This document shows, piece after piece, positions 7,770 through 14,377 of a DNA stretch of 24,205 bases (positions are counted from its first letter, which is position 1; the number at the start of each line of letters is the position of its first letter). A program made the translations under genes and the position numbers. The stretch covers positions 1 to 24,205 of the forward strand of contig JAIPIO010000013.1 in NCBI GenBank assembly GCA_021734595.1, written 5' to 3'. The notes below the pieces were generated by a model, which searched no databases, was not told where the DNA came from, and saw only the letters and a list, made by a program, of their open reading frames with translations. This stretch comes from Kiritimatiellales bacterium. GTDB taxonomy: Bacteria; Verrucomicrobiota; Kiritimatiellia; Kiritimatiellales; Pontiellaceae.

Positions 7770-8261
7770 ATGAGTGAACTCATGGACCGGGTTGTTGAAA
7801 TTGTATGCCATCCGCAGCTGGCGGGGCTATCGACCGTTACGGAAGGCGGATTGCCCTGGGTGCGGTATGTGATGATTGAGGGCCAGGACGACATGACGAT
7901 CCGCTGTGCCACGTTTATCAACGCGCGCAAGGTGGCGCAGATCAAGAAGAATCCGGAAGTGCATCTGACCTGCGGCGTCACGGATCTGAACCTGCGCAAG
8001 CCGTACCTGCAGATACAGGCGGTGGCCGCGCTCACCACCGACCAGGCGGAGCGGGCCGCATTCTGGAATCCGGGACTGGCGCAGATTTTCAAGGGGCCGG
8101 ACGATCCCAGCTACGGGCTACTCATCATTCTGCCGTACCGGATTGAATACTGCTCGCCCGCCAGCATGAACCCGGAGGTGTGGGATGTCCGCGAAAAAGC
8201 GGAAACAGAGGCCTTCCTCCGCGGCGAGCAGCCCATGATGCCCCCGTTGCATATCGACTGA
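7770..8261 (+). CDS. Pyridoxamine 5'-phosphate oxidase-fold (general stress protein 26-like) protein
   Basis: The protein has 163 residues and a split-barrel flavin-binding fold of the pyridoxamine-phosphate-oxidase superfamily. Supporting segments are GLSTVTEGGLPWVRYVMI, TIRCATFINARKVAQIKKNPEVHLT and the later RIEYCSPASMNPEVWDV. It resembles the general stress protein 26 or heme/FMN-binding branch rather than true PdxH, which is longer. The cofactor could be FMN, F420 or heme and is not decidable here. The ATG is one base after the thiL stop, with AGGGAGGA embedded in the end of thiL, so the two are translationally coupled. The C-terminus is short and acidic. Confidence 0.85.
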   Translation: MSELMDRVVEIVCHPQLAGLSTVTEGGLPWVRYVMIEGQDDMTIRCATFINARKVAQIKKNPEVHLTCGVTDLNLRKPYLQIQAVAALTTDQAERAAFWNPGLAQIFKGPDDPSYGLLIILPYRIEYCSPASMNPEVWDVREKAETEAFLRGEQPMMPPLHID

Positions 8262-8263
8262 TT

Positions 8264-8308
8264 TCCCACCCATTGGAAGTTTTAAGCAGGGTTTTCCAAT
8301 AGTAGGAA
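8264..8308. repeat. Pair of degenerate dispersed palindromes, 30 bp apart
   Basis: TCCCACCCATTGGAA at 8264 and TTCCAATAGTAGGAA at 8294 each have one mismatch to TTCCA-N5-TGGAA and are 30 bp apart. They lie immediately after the stop of the oxidase-fold gene and just upstream of a candidate promoter for the next gene. Confidence 0.65.
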
Positions 8309-8310
8309 AC

Positions 8311-8338
8311 TTGTAATGGTTCCGATTGTGTGGATACT
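8311..8338 (+). promoter_or_regulatory. Candidate sigma70-type promoter for the GT-C membrane protein gene
   Basis: TTGTAA (8311-8316) is separated by 16 bp from GATACT (8333-8338), 48 bp before the ATG at 8386. It starts two bases after a degenerate dispersed palindrome. This is a sequence match only. Confidence 0.35.
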
Positions 8339-8385
8339 TGTTGCTTTAAGCGTGAAATAGAAAACTGACGATTGGGGAACAGAGA

Positions 8386-10137
8386 ATGCCGCAAGACAGA
8401 TCTTTTGAATCATCCTTACACGATATTGTATACAGTATTGATACGGGCACCGGATTAAAAATCATTCGTGCGTCGCTCTACACGCTTTTCCTCGTTGTCC
8501 TGATCCTGCTCTATACGGCCACGCAGTTTCGCGGATTGAAAGACGCGGAGGCGATGGATTTGGCGCAGGTGGGTCGCAACATTACACTACAGGGCGGCAT
8601 GCAGACCAAGTGTGTGCGTCCGTTGACCATGTGGAAAATCAGCCAGGTGACCCCGGAAGGCAATCCACGGATTTTGAACCATCCTGATATCCTCCACGCC
8701 CCCGCCTATCCTGCCGTACTGGCCATTGGGTTCAAGATATTCGATCTGATGGGGGTGGATATATTTTCGCTTTCCCAGCGCGGTGGTTCCGTATTGCCGG
8801 CGGAGCAGTGGTTGCTGATTCCGATAAACCACCTGTTTGCCGCATTAACCGGATTTATTGTTTATATGATGGGCGGCAGGCTTTTTTCCAAAGAGATCGG
8901 TTTCCTGGGGATGACGACCTATTTCCTGAGCAACGTAGTTTGGGCAGACAGTATTTCAGGGTTGGGCATTACCATGGCCTGCTTTTTCTCCGCGGCGGCG
9001 TTCTATTGCATTGTGGTGTCCATGCTCAACCGGCGGGACAGGGACTCCATGGCCGCATGGGCGGTTCCGTTTATTCTTTCCATACTGTTTGCCGCCGGTG
9101 CATTCCTGACCCGTTACATCACGGTGGCCATTGTGCCCGGCATGGCTTTTTATGCCTGGCTGATGGCAGGGCGCTTCCGTGGCGGCACACGCTACGCGAT
9201 TGTGATTGTATTGCTGTTCGGAGTGATTGTTTCGCCCTGGTTGTACCGGAATTTCAAGCTATGCGGAAATCCAATGGGAATGGCGGCCTATACGGTGATG
9301 ATCGATACCTCCAAGTATCCCGATAATGCCCTGGAGCGTTCTTCGGAACCGGAATTCAAGGCGAAATCGGTTTGGACGAACATGAAGCACAAGTGGATCA
9401 AGAACTATTCCGGGGAGTACCAGAACAGACTGCCGGCTATGGGCGGCGGCGTCCTTATGGCGCTGTTCTTGACAACGTTCCTTTATCATTTTGTCCGTCC
9501 GCAAGTGAACTGTTTGCGGTGGGGGGTCGGGCTGTCCATTCTGCTCATGATGATTGTTGCCGGGTTCTTTGGTGAATCGACCATCCGGATGCTGCACATA
9601 TTCTGGCCATTTGTCGTTTTGTACTCGCTGGCTTTTTTTACGATCCTGATCGACCGGCTCGATCTCGGGCTGCGGCTTTACAACCTGATCCTTAAATGCG
9701 CCATCGTTGCGGTCGCCGCGCTTCCCCTTGTTTTTACCCTGCTGCCGCCTCACGGCAACCATCCCTATCCGCCATACTATGCGCCGATCATTTCGCAGGT
9801 GTCGAATATGCTGACTCCCCGCGAGGTGATGTGCACCGATATGCCGTGGGCCACGGCCTGGTACGGCGACCGGGTTTCGGTCCTGCTCCCCCAGAACTTG
9901 GATGACTTCTACGAAATCAACGACTACAAGCAGTACATCAGCGGCCTCTACATTACGACGCTCACCAAGAACAAACCGTTTGTGCGCGCGTTGCTCGACG
10001 GCCCGGAAAAAAGCTGGCTGCCGATCCTGAGTGGCCGCTATCCGCCTGATTTCCCGCTCAAGAAAGGGGTGGCGCTCAACCGGCAGGACCAGATCTTTAT
10101 CAGCGACCGCGACCGCTGGAGCTCCGCAAAAAAATAG
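8386..10137 (+). CDS. Polytopic membrane protein, GT-C glycosyltransferase-like (ArnT/PMT type)
   Basis: The protein has 583 residues with roughly ten or more hydrophobic segments from about residue 27 to 455, then a soluble C-terminal domain of about 130 residues. The first loop carries an acidic motif (KDAEAMDLAQVGRNI) resembling the catalytic Asp/Glu loop of lipid-linked-sugar-dependent GT-C glycosyltransferases. The large loop around 290-350 and the later periplasmic-looking domain fit the same architecture. Such enzymes transfer sugars from polyprenyl carriers to lipids, proteins or glycans at the outer face of the inner membrane. Donor and acceptor are unknown. GGGGAA lies upstream of the ATG. 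fmt follows after 12 bp. Confidence 0.65.
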   Translation: MPQDRSFESSLHDIVYSIDTGTGLKIIRASLYTLFLVVLILLYTATQFRGLKDAEAMDLAQVGRNITLQGGMQTKCVRPLTMWKISQVTPEGNPRILNHPDILHAPAYPAVLAIGFKIFDLMGVDIFSLSQRGGSVLPAEQWLLIPINHLFAALTGFIVYMMGGRLFSKEIGFLGMTTYFLSNVVWADSISGLGITMACFFSAAAFYCIVVSMLNRRDRDSMAAWAVPFILSILFAAGAFLTRYITVAIVPGMAFYAWLMAGRFRGGTRYAIVIVLLFGVIVSPWLYRNFKLCGNPMGMAAYTVMIDTSKYPDNALERSSEPEFKAKSVWTNMKHKWIKNYSGEYQNRLPAMGGGVLMALFLTTFLYHFVRPQVNCLRWGVGLSILLMMIVAGFFGESTIRMLHIFWPFVVLYSLAFFTILIDRLDLGLRLYNLILKCAIVAVAALPLVFTLLPPHGNHPYPPYYAPIISQVSNMLTPREVMCTDMPWATAWYGDRVSVLLPQNLDDFYEINDYKQYISGLYITTLTKNKPFVRALLDGPEKSWLPILSGRYPPDFPLKKGVALNRQDQIFISDRDRWSSAKK

Positions 10138-10149
10138 AGGAGGCATTTC

Positions 10150-11070
10150 ATGCGCCTTATCTTCATGGGATCAAGCGAAATTGCGGTTCCTGCGCTTGAG
10201 TCAATTCTCCTGCGCGGCACCGATCAGGTGGTGTGCGTGGTTTCCCAGCCCGACCGTCCGGCAGGGCGCAACCGCAAACTGCGCCCGAGTCCGCTGAAAG
10301 CCGCCGCCGAGGGGAAACATATTCCGGTGCTGACCCCGGAGAAGGTTGGAGCGCCCGAGTCCGTGGAAGCGTTGGCGGCGCTGAAGCCCGATCTGTTCGT
10401 GGTCGTGGCGTACGGGCAGTATATCCCATCACGCGTAATCAATCTGGCTCCGCACGAAGCCATCAACCTCCATCCGTCGCTTCTACCGAAATACCGCGGC
10501 GCCGCGCCCATCCAGTGGGCCGTCGCCAACGGCGATAAAACAACCGGTGTCAGCATTATCTGCCTCGCGCAGAAAATGGACGCAGGCGACATTATCCGGC
10601 AAGCCGAACATCCCGTTGCGGACGACGATACCGCCGGGACGCTACACGATAAGCTGGCCATATTCGGCGCGGAGCTGCTGCTTCAGGCCATTGATGATAT
10701 CCGTAACGGAACCGTTGTCCGCCTACCGCAGGATGATTCACAGGCGGTGGAAATCCGCAAGCTGATCAAGGAAGATGGTCGGATTGACTGGTCGTTTCCG
10801 GCGGAAACCATTCGCAACCGCATCCGCGGTTTTAATCCATGGCCTGGGTGCTGCTGCGAACTGCCGGACGGCGAGATGCTCAAGGTCTGGGCCGCGCAAC
10901 TGGAAGACGGGCGGGGAACGCCGGGCGACGTGCTCGACGAGCAATTGCTCGTGGCGACGGGCGAAGGTGCGCTGCGGTTGACGGAAATCCAGCCTCCCGG
11001 TAAGAAGCGCCTGCCCGCCGCTGCATTCCTCAACGGCCATCCCATCCCTCCTGGAACCCGCCTCGCATAG
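10150..11070 (+). CDS. fmt: Methionyl-tRNA formyltransferase
   Basis: The protein has 306 residues, close to the usual length. It formylates the initiator Met-tRNA with 10-formyltetrahydrofolate. The catalytic core shows N106 and H108 in INLHPSLLPKYRGAAPIQWA and an Asp (about 147) in KMDAGDII, as expected. The C-terminal OB-like domain includes IRGFNPWPGCCCELPDGEMLKVW, a typical Fmt_C segment. The start was chosen after AGAGGAGG at about 8 bp. It is the last gene of the rightward unit and is followed by a four-site run of dispersed palindromes and a long hairpin. Confidence 0.96.
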   Translation: MRLIFMGSSEIAVPALESILLRGTDQVVCVVSQPDRPAGRNRKLRPSPLKAAAEGKHIPVLTPEKVGAPESVEALAALKPDLFVVVAYGQYIPSRVINLAPHEAINLHPSLLPKYRGAAPIQWAVANGDKTTGVSIICLAQKMDAGDIIRQAEHPVADDDTAGTLHDKLAIFGAELLLQAIDDIRNGTVVRLPQDDSQAVEIRKLIKEDGRIDWSFPAETIRNRIRGFNPWPGCCCELPDGEMLKVWAAQLEDGRGTPGDVLDEQLLVATGEGALRLTEIQPPGKKRLPAAAFLNGHPIPPGTRLA

Positions 11071-11179
11071 TTCCAGCCATTGGAAACTGATCGGTCCATT
11101 TTTCCAATCATTGGAAAAACGCGTAAAAAAAGTTCCAAGGTTGGGAAAAAGAGGTCTTAACCTTTTCCCGACCTTGGAA
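11071..11179. repeat. Run of four dispersed palindromes at 31/31/32 bp
   Basis: TTCCAGCCATTGGAA (11071), TTCCAATCATTGGAA (11102), TTCCAAGGTTGGGAA (11133, one mismatch) and TTCCCGACCTTGGAA (11165, one mismatch) start at intervals of 31, 31 and 32 bp. The run begins directly after the fmt stop codon. The last two copies are also complementary to each other and form the long hairpin annotated separately. Confidence 0.85.
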
Positions 11180-11180
11180 C
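11132..11180 (+). terminator. Long hairpin after fmt, built from two palindrome copies
   Basis: The arms at 11132-11149 and 11163-11180 are complementary over 18 positions with one G-U-type pair (GTTCCAAGGTTGGGAAAA against TTTTCCCGACCTTGGAAC). The loop contains AGGTCTTA. There is no clear T-run after it, so it may stabilise the 3' end of the fmt mRNA or act as a weak terminator. Confidence 0.5.
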
Positions 11181-11193
11181 CGTGAAAACAAGC

Positions 11194-11223
11194 CAAGGCC
11201 GAAACCCGCGGGTTTCGGCCTTG
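11194..11223 (-). terminator. Strong GC-rich hairpin, probable terminator of the hisG/mS38-like unit
   Basis: CAAGGCCGAAACCC and GGGTTTCGGCCTTG form a perfect 14-bp inverted repeat around GC. Read leftward it is followed by GCTTGTTTTC, a moderately T-rich stretch. It lies 23 bp after the stop of the small mS38-like gene. It could serve as a bidirectional terminator for fmt as well. Confidence 0.65.
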
Positions 11224-11246
11224 TCAAAAGACTGTATCGTCAAAAT

Positions 11247-11336
11247 TTATTTCTTTTTGTGGCGGTCGGCACGACGCCGCTTGCGCCGCTTGTGATTGGA
11301 CATTTTCGTCTTACGCCATTTCTTGATTGTACCCAT
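11247..11336 (-). CDS. 29-residue AURKAIP1/COX24 (mS38)-like small basic protein
   Basis: The product is MGTIKKWRKTKMSNHKRRKR followed by RRADRHKKK. It matches the KxRxxKMxxHKxRKRR pattern of the COX24/AURKAIP1 (mS38) domain, whose mitochondrial members are small-subunit ribosomal proteins; the bacterial homologues are tiny and seldom annotated. It is extremely basic, as expected for an rRNA-binding peptide. The ATG at 11336 is preceded by AGGAGA at about 7 bp. It lies 39 bp downstream of hisG on the same strand and just before a strong terminator hairpin, so it is the last gene of that unit. A role in the ribosome is inferred from the family; it is not shown by the sequence itself. Confidence 0.8.
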   Translation of the reverse strand: MGTIKKWRKTKMSNHKRRKRRRADRHKKK

Positions 11337-11375
11337 GTTTTCTCCTGATTTCCTCTAAAAGAGGGTATACAGTAG

Positions 11376-12248
11376 CTAAGCTACGACTTTGTTCAAGCTA
11401 ATTTCAATTATTCCTTCGGCTCCGTTGGCCTTCAGTTCGGGAATGATCTCCCGCACAACGGTTTCGTCTACGACGGTTTCGATGGCAAACCAGCCGTCGT
11501 CCGTTAGTTGATTGACGGTCGGAGCGTGCAGTGCGGGAAGGAGCGCCTTTACCCGCTCAAGGTTGGCGGTTTCCACGTTCAGTTTCAGCAGCACCTTGTC
11601 GTCTGCATCCAGCGCGGCTTTCAGCAGCAGGGCGATCTTTTCGAGCTTCTGCCGCTTCCAGTCGTTCGCCCAGGCATCCTGTGAGCAGAAAAACTTGGTG
11701 TACGACTCCATCAGCGTTTCAACGATCTTCAGGTTGTTTGCCCGCAGCGAGCTGCCGGTTTCGGTGATGTCCACGATGGCATCCACGAAGTCCGGAACTT
11801 TCACTTCGGTCGCACCCCAGGAAAACTCCACTTCCGCCTTTACGCCGTTCTTTTCGAGCCAACGCTCAACAATGCCGACACCTTCGGTCGCAATTTTCTT
11901 GCCTTCCAGATCCTTTACGGAGCTGATGGGGGAATCGTTCGGCACGGCCAATACCCAGCGTACGGGGCGCTTGCTCTGCTTGGAGTAGACCATGTCGCAC
12001 AGATTGACCACATCGGAACCGTTGGCTTCGATCCAGTCCAGTCCGGCAATGCCGGCGTCCAGCATGCCGTGTTCAACATAGCGGCTCATTTCCTGTGCCC
12101 GCAGAATGCGGATTTCAATCTCGTCGTCGTCGATCGACGGGAAATATGAGCGCGATCCGCCCTTGATGGCGAATCCCGCTTTCTTGAACAGCGCGTACGT
12201 CGACTCCTGCAAACTGCCCTTCGGCAAACCTATTACCAGTTTATTCAT
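11376..12248 (-). CDS. hisG: ATP phosphoribosyltransferase, long form
   Basis: The product has 290 residues and catalyses the first step of histidine synthesis: ATP plus PRPP gives phosphoribosyl-ATP. The start MNKLVIGLPKGSLQESTYALFKKAG is the family N-terminus. ATG at 12248 is preferred over an upstream in-frame GTG because GGAGCAGG precedes it. The PRPP-binding segment is seen as DAIVDITETGSSLRANNL. The C-terminal about 75 residues (NLERVKALLPALHAPTVNQL to the end) form the ACT-like regulatory domain of the long, histidine-inhibited form, so no HisZ partner is needed. No other his gene is in the window. Confidence 0.95.
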   Translation of the reverse strand: MNKLVIGLPKGSLQESTYALFKKAGFAIKGGSRSYFPSIDDDEIEIRILRAQEMSRYVEHGMLDAGIAGLDWIEANGSDVVNLCDMVYSKQSKRPVRWVLAVPNDSPISSVKDLEGKKIATEGVGIVERWLEKNGVKAEVEFSWGATEVKVPDFVDAIVDITETGSSLRANNLKIVETLMESYTKFFCSQDAWANDWKRQKLEKIALLLKAALDADDKVLLKLNVETANLERVKALLPALHAPTVNQLTDDGWFAIETVVDETVVREIIPELKANGAEGIIEISLNKVVA

Positions 12249-12283
12249 AAAAACCTGCTCCGTTTGTGTTTGGGAAGTGCCGG

Positions 12284-12313
12284 AATATAGAGGAACCAAG
12301 CCGCCGCGTCCAA
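12284..12313 (-). promoter_or_regulatory. Candidate promoter of hisG
   Basis: Read leftward, TTGGAC (12313-12308) is separated by 18 bp from TATATT (12289-12284). The transcript would have a leader of about 30 bases before the ATG at 12248. No his-leader attenuator peptide rich in His codons was seen. Confidence 0.4.
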
Positions 12314-12364
12314 GTTCTAATTCAATAAATATGACGAAGAACTACTTAATTGGGTGAATCGTCT

Positions 12365-12393
12365 TTACCGCCGATGGCCAAAGCGGTATCAAT
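12365..12393 (+). promoter_or_regulatory. Candidate promoter of tRNA-Arg
   Basis: TTTACC (12365-12370) is separated by 17 bp from TATCAA (12388-12393), with the mature tRNA beginning 15 bp further on. Confidence 0.4.
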
Positions 12394-12407
12394 ATGTCCC
12401 TTCAACG

Positions 12408-12483
12408 CACCCGTGGCGCAACTGGATAGCGCATCTGGCTTCGAACCAGAGGGTTGCAGGTTCGAACCCTGCCGGGTGCGCCA
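12408..12483 (+). tRNA. tRNA-Arg (anticodon TCG)
   Basis: It folds as a full cloverleaf: acceptor GCACCCG/CGGGTGC, D arm GCGC-ACTGGATA-GCGC, anticodon arm TCTGG-CTTCGAA-CCAGA with anticodon TCG at 12441-12443, five-base variable region, T arm GCAGG-TTCGAAC-CCTGC, discriminator G and an encoded CCA (12481-12483). It reads CGA and probably other CGN codons after A/U modification. The gene ends 3 bp before the stop codon of the convergent ispA. Confidence 0.97.
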
Positions 12484-12486
12484 TCT

Positions 12487-13353
12487 TCAGTTTTCCCGGT
12501 TCACCAGATAGAGCGCGATGGCTTTGAGAACTTCGGTGTCGGCGTTGATGGAGTCGAGCGCGATGAGGGCGTCGTTGGTTAGGTCGCGAACGGTTTCCTT
12601 GGCCTTTTCCATGCCGTACACGGCGGGGTAGGTCATTTTATTCGCGTCCCTGTCGGAACCGGTCGGTTTTCCAAGCACCTCGTCGGTGGAGGTTTCATCA
12701 AGGACATCGTCCACAATCTGGAAGGCGAGGCCGATGTTTTCGCCGAAAACCGAGAAGTTGACCAGCTCGGCTTTGTTGGCGCCGGCCGCAAGGGCTCCGA
12801 TGCGCACGGCCGCGCGGATGAGTACGGCGGTTTTGTTACGGTGGATAAAATCGATAAGGTCGGCGGAGGGTTCCGAGCCTTCAGCGGCGAGGTCCTCCAC
12901 CTGCCCGCCGATTACACCCTGGGAGCCGGCGGCTTGGCTCAGTTCCAGCGCAAGACGCGGGTCGCCGTTTTCCGCCAGAACCTGAAAAGAGAGGATCATC
13001 AGTGCATCGCCGGTCAAGATGGCATTGGCCGCACCATATTTAACATGGCAGGTCTGATTGCCGCGGCGCAGATCGTCGTCATCCATGCAGGGTAGATCGT
13101 CATGAATCAGGGTGGAGCTGTGCAACAACTCTATGGCAATGGCGGGTTTTAGGACATTCACGGCATCGGTGCCGAGTGCTTCCGCGGTGGCGAGGCAGAG
13201 TGCCGGCCGGATCCGTTTTCCGCCGGCGAGCACCGTATAGCGCATGGCCTCGTGCAGTATTGCCGGACGCGTTCCCTCATGCGGAAGATGATCCTTCAGA
13301 GCCGTATCAATCAGCGCCTGCTTCTCTTTGAGGTACGTGTTTATGTTAACCAT
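12487..13353 (-). CDS. ispA: Polyprenyl (farnesyl/geranylgeranyl) diphosphate synthase
   Basis: The protein has 288 residues and is a trans-isoprenyl diphosphate synthase that condenses isopentenyl diphosphate with allylic diphosphates. It shows GGKRIRPAL, the first Asp-rich motif DDLPCMDDDDLRRG, GDALMILSFQVL, a KTAVLIRAAVRIGA segment and the second Asp-rich motif DDVLD. The two-residue CM insertion in the first motif is typical of bacterial short-chain (IspA-type) enzymes. The product chain length (C15 or C20) is not certain from sequence. The start at 13353 overlaps a TTCCAATGGTTAAC stretch, a decayed dispersed palindrome. It lies 15 bp after an fmdB-type gene and is probably co-transcribed with it. 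Confidence 0.93.
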   Translation of the reverse strand: MVNINTYLKEKQALIDTALKDHLPHEGTRPAILHEAMRYTVLAGGKRIRPALCLATAEALGTDAVNVLKPAIAIELLHSSTLIHDDLPCMDDDDLRRGNQTCHVKYGAANAILTGDALMILSFQVLAENGDPRLALELSQAAGSQGVIGGQVEDLAAEGSEPSADLIDFIHRNKTAVLIRAAVRIGALAAGANKAELVNFSVFGENIGLAFQIVDDVLDETSTDEVLGKPTGSDRDANKMTYPAVYGMEKAKETVRDLTNDALIALDSINADTEVLKAIALYLVNREN

Positions 13354-13368
13354 TGGAACCTTTAGTTC

Positions 13369-13602
13369 TTAACTGAACGGACATTCGCCACCGGCGCAGC
13401 CGCCGCTGGGCTGTCCGGTCGGACAGGCGCCGTCGGAACAGGGCAGGGCGCGGCTCCCGGCGAACATGGCGCTGAAGGTGGAAAGCTGTCTTTCCACATC
13501 CTTTGCCCCGCACCGTTCGCAGGTGGGCTTGGTGTCCGCGTTGGGAACAAGTTTTTCAAACTCGGCTCCGCACTTTTGGCATTGGTATTCAAAAATCGGC
13601 AT
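13369..13602 (-). CDS. FmdB-family zinc ribbon protein
   Basis: The product has 77 residues. The N-terminal zinc ribbon MPIFEYQCQKCGAEFEKL...TCERCGAKDV has two CxxC pairs, the hallmark of the FmdB/CxxC_CxxC_SSSS family. The C-terminus is rich in Cys, Gly and Ser (CSDGACPTG...GGCAGGECPFS), which is common in this family. Its function is unknown; regulatory or metal-binding roles have been suggested. The ATG at 13602 follows AAAGGAAC, and a promoter lies about 25-55 bp upstream. It leads a two-gene unit with ispA. Confidence 0.88.
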   Translation of the reverse strand: MPIFEYQCQKCGAEFEKLVPNADTKPTCERCGAKDVERQLSTFSAMFAGSRALPCSDGACPTGQPSGGCAGGECPFS

Positions 13603-13626
13603 GGAAAGTTCCTTTGTTAGCAACAT

Positions 13627-13655
13627 ATATAAGGATTCGGGCGACAGGGTGTAAA
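13627..13655 (-). promoter_or_regulatory. Promoter of the fmdB-ispA unit
   Basis: Read leftward, TTTACA (13655-13650) is separated by 17 bp from TTATAT (13632-13627), 24 bp ahead of the ATG at 13602. Confidence 0.55.
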
Positions 13656-13670
13656 TAGAATAATGCATGA

Positions 13671-13700
13671 GACGTGATGCGGGATGCGAGATACAGAATG
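13671..13700. repeat. Short quasi-repeat with GATGCG units
   Basis: GTGATGCG, GGATGCG and CGAGATACAG form a run of imperfect copies in the gap between divergent fmdB-type genes. It is low-complexity sequence without an evident function. Confidence 0.35.
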
Positions 13701-13711
13701 TGAATTGCTCT

Positions 13712-13758
13712 TTCCAATCATTGGAAAAATGGGATATTCTGTTTTCCAATCGTTGGAA
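13712..13758. repeat. Pair of dispersed palindromes, 32 bp apart, ahead of fmdB-like gene
   Basis: The exact copies TTCCAATCATTGGAA (13712) and TTCCAATCGTTGGAA (13744) lie in the divergent promoter region of two fmdB-type genes. The second ends directly against the AGAGGGTGG ribosome site of the rightward gene, so a hairpin there could affect its translation. Confidence 0.85.
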
Positions 13759-13770
13759 AGAGGGTGGATT

Positions 13771-14022
13771 ATGCCGATTCGTGAATATATTGCCGTGAAC
13801 CGGAAAAAATCGTGCAAGCACTGCAAGGACGGGTTCGAGCAGATTGAACCGATCAATACACTGGCCAATTCAATCTGCCCGCAATGCGGCAACAGGGTGA
13901 AGCGGCAGATCTCCGCTCCGAGCGTCGGTGCGTCGCAGACCGGTCTGGACGACCGCGCCAAAAGCGCCGGATTCACCAAGCTGAAGAAACTCGGCTCTGG
14001 CGAATACGAAAAACAGTATTGA
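13771..14022 (+). CDS. FmdB-like zinc ribbon protein
   Basis: The product has 83 residues. MPIREYIAVNRKKSCKHCKD and ICPQCGNRVKRQISAPSVG place two CxxC pairs around a ribbon. This is a relative of the FmdB family in which the first pair is displaced compared with the usual MPxYEYxCxxCG start. The C-terminal tail is Lys/Gly-rich and ends in KKLGSGEYEKQY. The ATG at 13771 is preceded by AGAGGGTGG. It is divergent from another fmdB gene across 168 bp containing two dispersed palindromes. Its stop codon lies in a small tandem repeat. Function unknown. Confidence 0.75.
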   Translation: MPIREYIAVNRKKSCKHCKDGFEQIEPINTLANSICPQCGNRVKRQISAPSVGASQTGLDDRAKSAGFTKLKKLGSGEYEKQY

Positions 14023-14045
14023 ACATCGAACATTGAACATCGAAC
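14019..14045. repeat. Tandem 14-bp repeat TTGAACATCGAACA
   Basis: Two head-to-tail copies (14019-14032 and 14033-14045) overlap the stop codon of the fmdB-like gene and precede the toxin-antitoxin operon. It has the look of the simple AACATTGAACATCGAAC-type intergenic repeats found in many environmental bacteria. Confidence 0.7.
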
Positions 14046-14076
14046 TCCCGCAATGAAAGAACTTGCCGCCGTACCC

Positions 14077-14093
14077 CAATTGTGGAACAGTTG
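14077..14093. promoter_or_regulatory. Candidate operator of the toxin-antitoxin operon
   Basis: CAATTGT-GGA-ACAGTTG is an inverted repeat with one mismatch, 24 bp before the antitoxin ATG. Antitoxins of this family normally autoregulate by binding such sites, so this is the likely place; no binding can be shown from sequence. Confidence 0.35.
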
Positions 14094-14116
14094 CATCGAA
14101 CGGACGGAGGTGGATT

Positions 14117-14377
14117 ATGAGTAAAAGCGCAATGGTTCGGGCTAGGCTTGAGCCGGATTTGAAGGATCACGCCGAGACGGTTTTCCGCCGCCTTGGCTTG
14201 AATGCGACACAGGCCATTACGATGTTCTACAAGCAGGTCGAGCTTCGCGGCGGGCTTCCCTTTAACGTGGCCATTCCGACGGCGACCACCAAATCGACGT
14301 TCGATGCAACGGATGCGGGCCGCGATCTTGTCGTATGCGAAAATGTGGACGATATGTTTGATCAACTGGGAATTTGA
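14117..14377 (+). CDS. RelB/DinJ-family antitoxin
   Basis: The product has 86 residues. The N-terminus MSKSAMVRARLEPDLKDHAE and GLNATQAITMFYKQVELRGGLPF match the ribbon-helix-helix DNA-binding domain and helix of DinJ/RelB antitoxins. The C-terminal part (about 55-86) would wrap the toxin. The ATG at 14117 follows GGAGGTGG. An upstream in-frame start was rejected because it lacks a ribosome site and adds a non-homologous leader. Its stop overlaps the toxin start (TGATG), as is normal for such operons. Confidence 0.92.
   Translation: MSKSAMVRARLEPDLKDHAETVFRRLGLNATQAITMFYKQVELRGGLPFNVAIPTATTKSTFDATDAGRDLVVCENVDDMFDQLGI

Noticed and set aside
6671..8092. Minus-strand open frame of about 470 codons opposite thiL and the oxidase-fold gene
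   Set aside because: It spans the antisense of two clearly recognised genes and their junction, and its protein shows no recognisable family.
11071..11179. CRISPR array (four regularly spaced repeats)
   Set aside because: The repeats are 15-bp palindromes with variable centres and 16-bp gaps, far shorter than CRISPR repeats and spacers. The same motif occurs singly inside genes, and there are no cas genes.
11352..11364. CCTCT-AAA-AGAGG hairpin between hisG and the mS38-like gene as a terminator
   Set aside because: It has only a 5-bp stem, no T-run on the minus strand, and the small gene downstream needs read-through.
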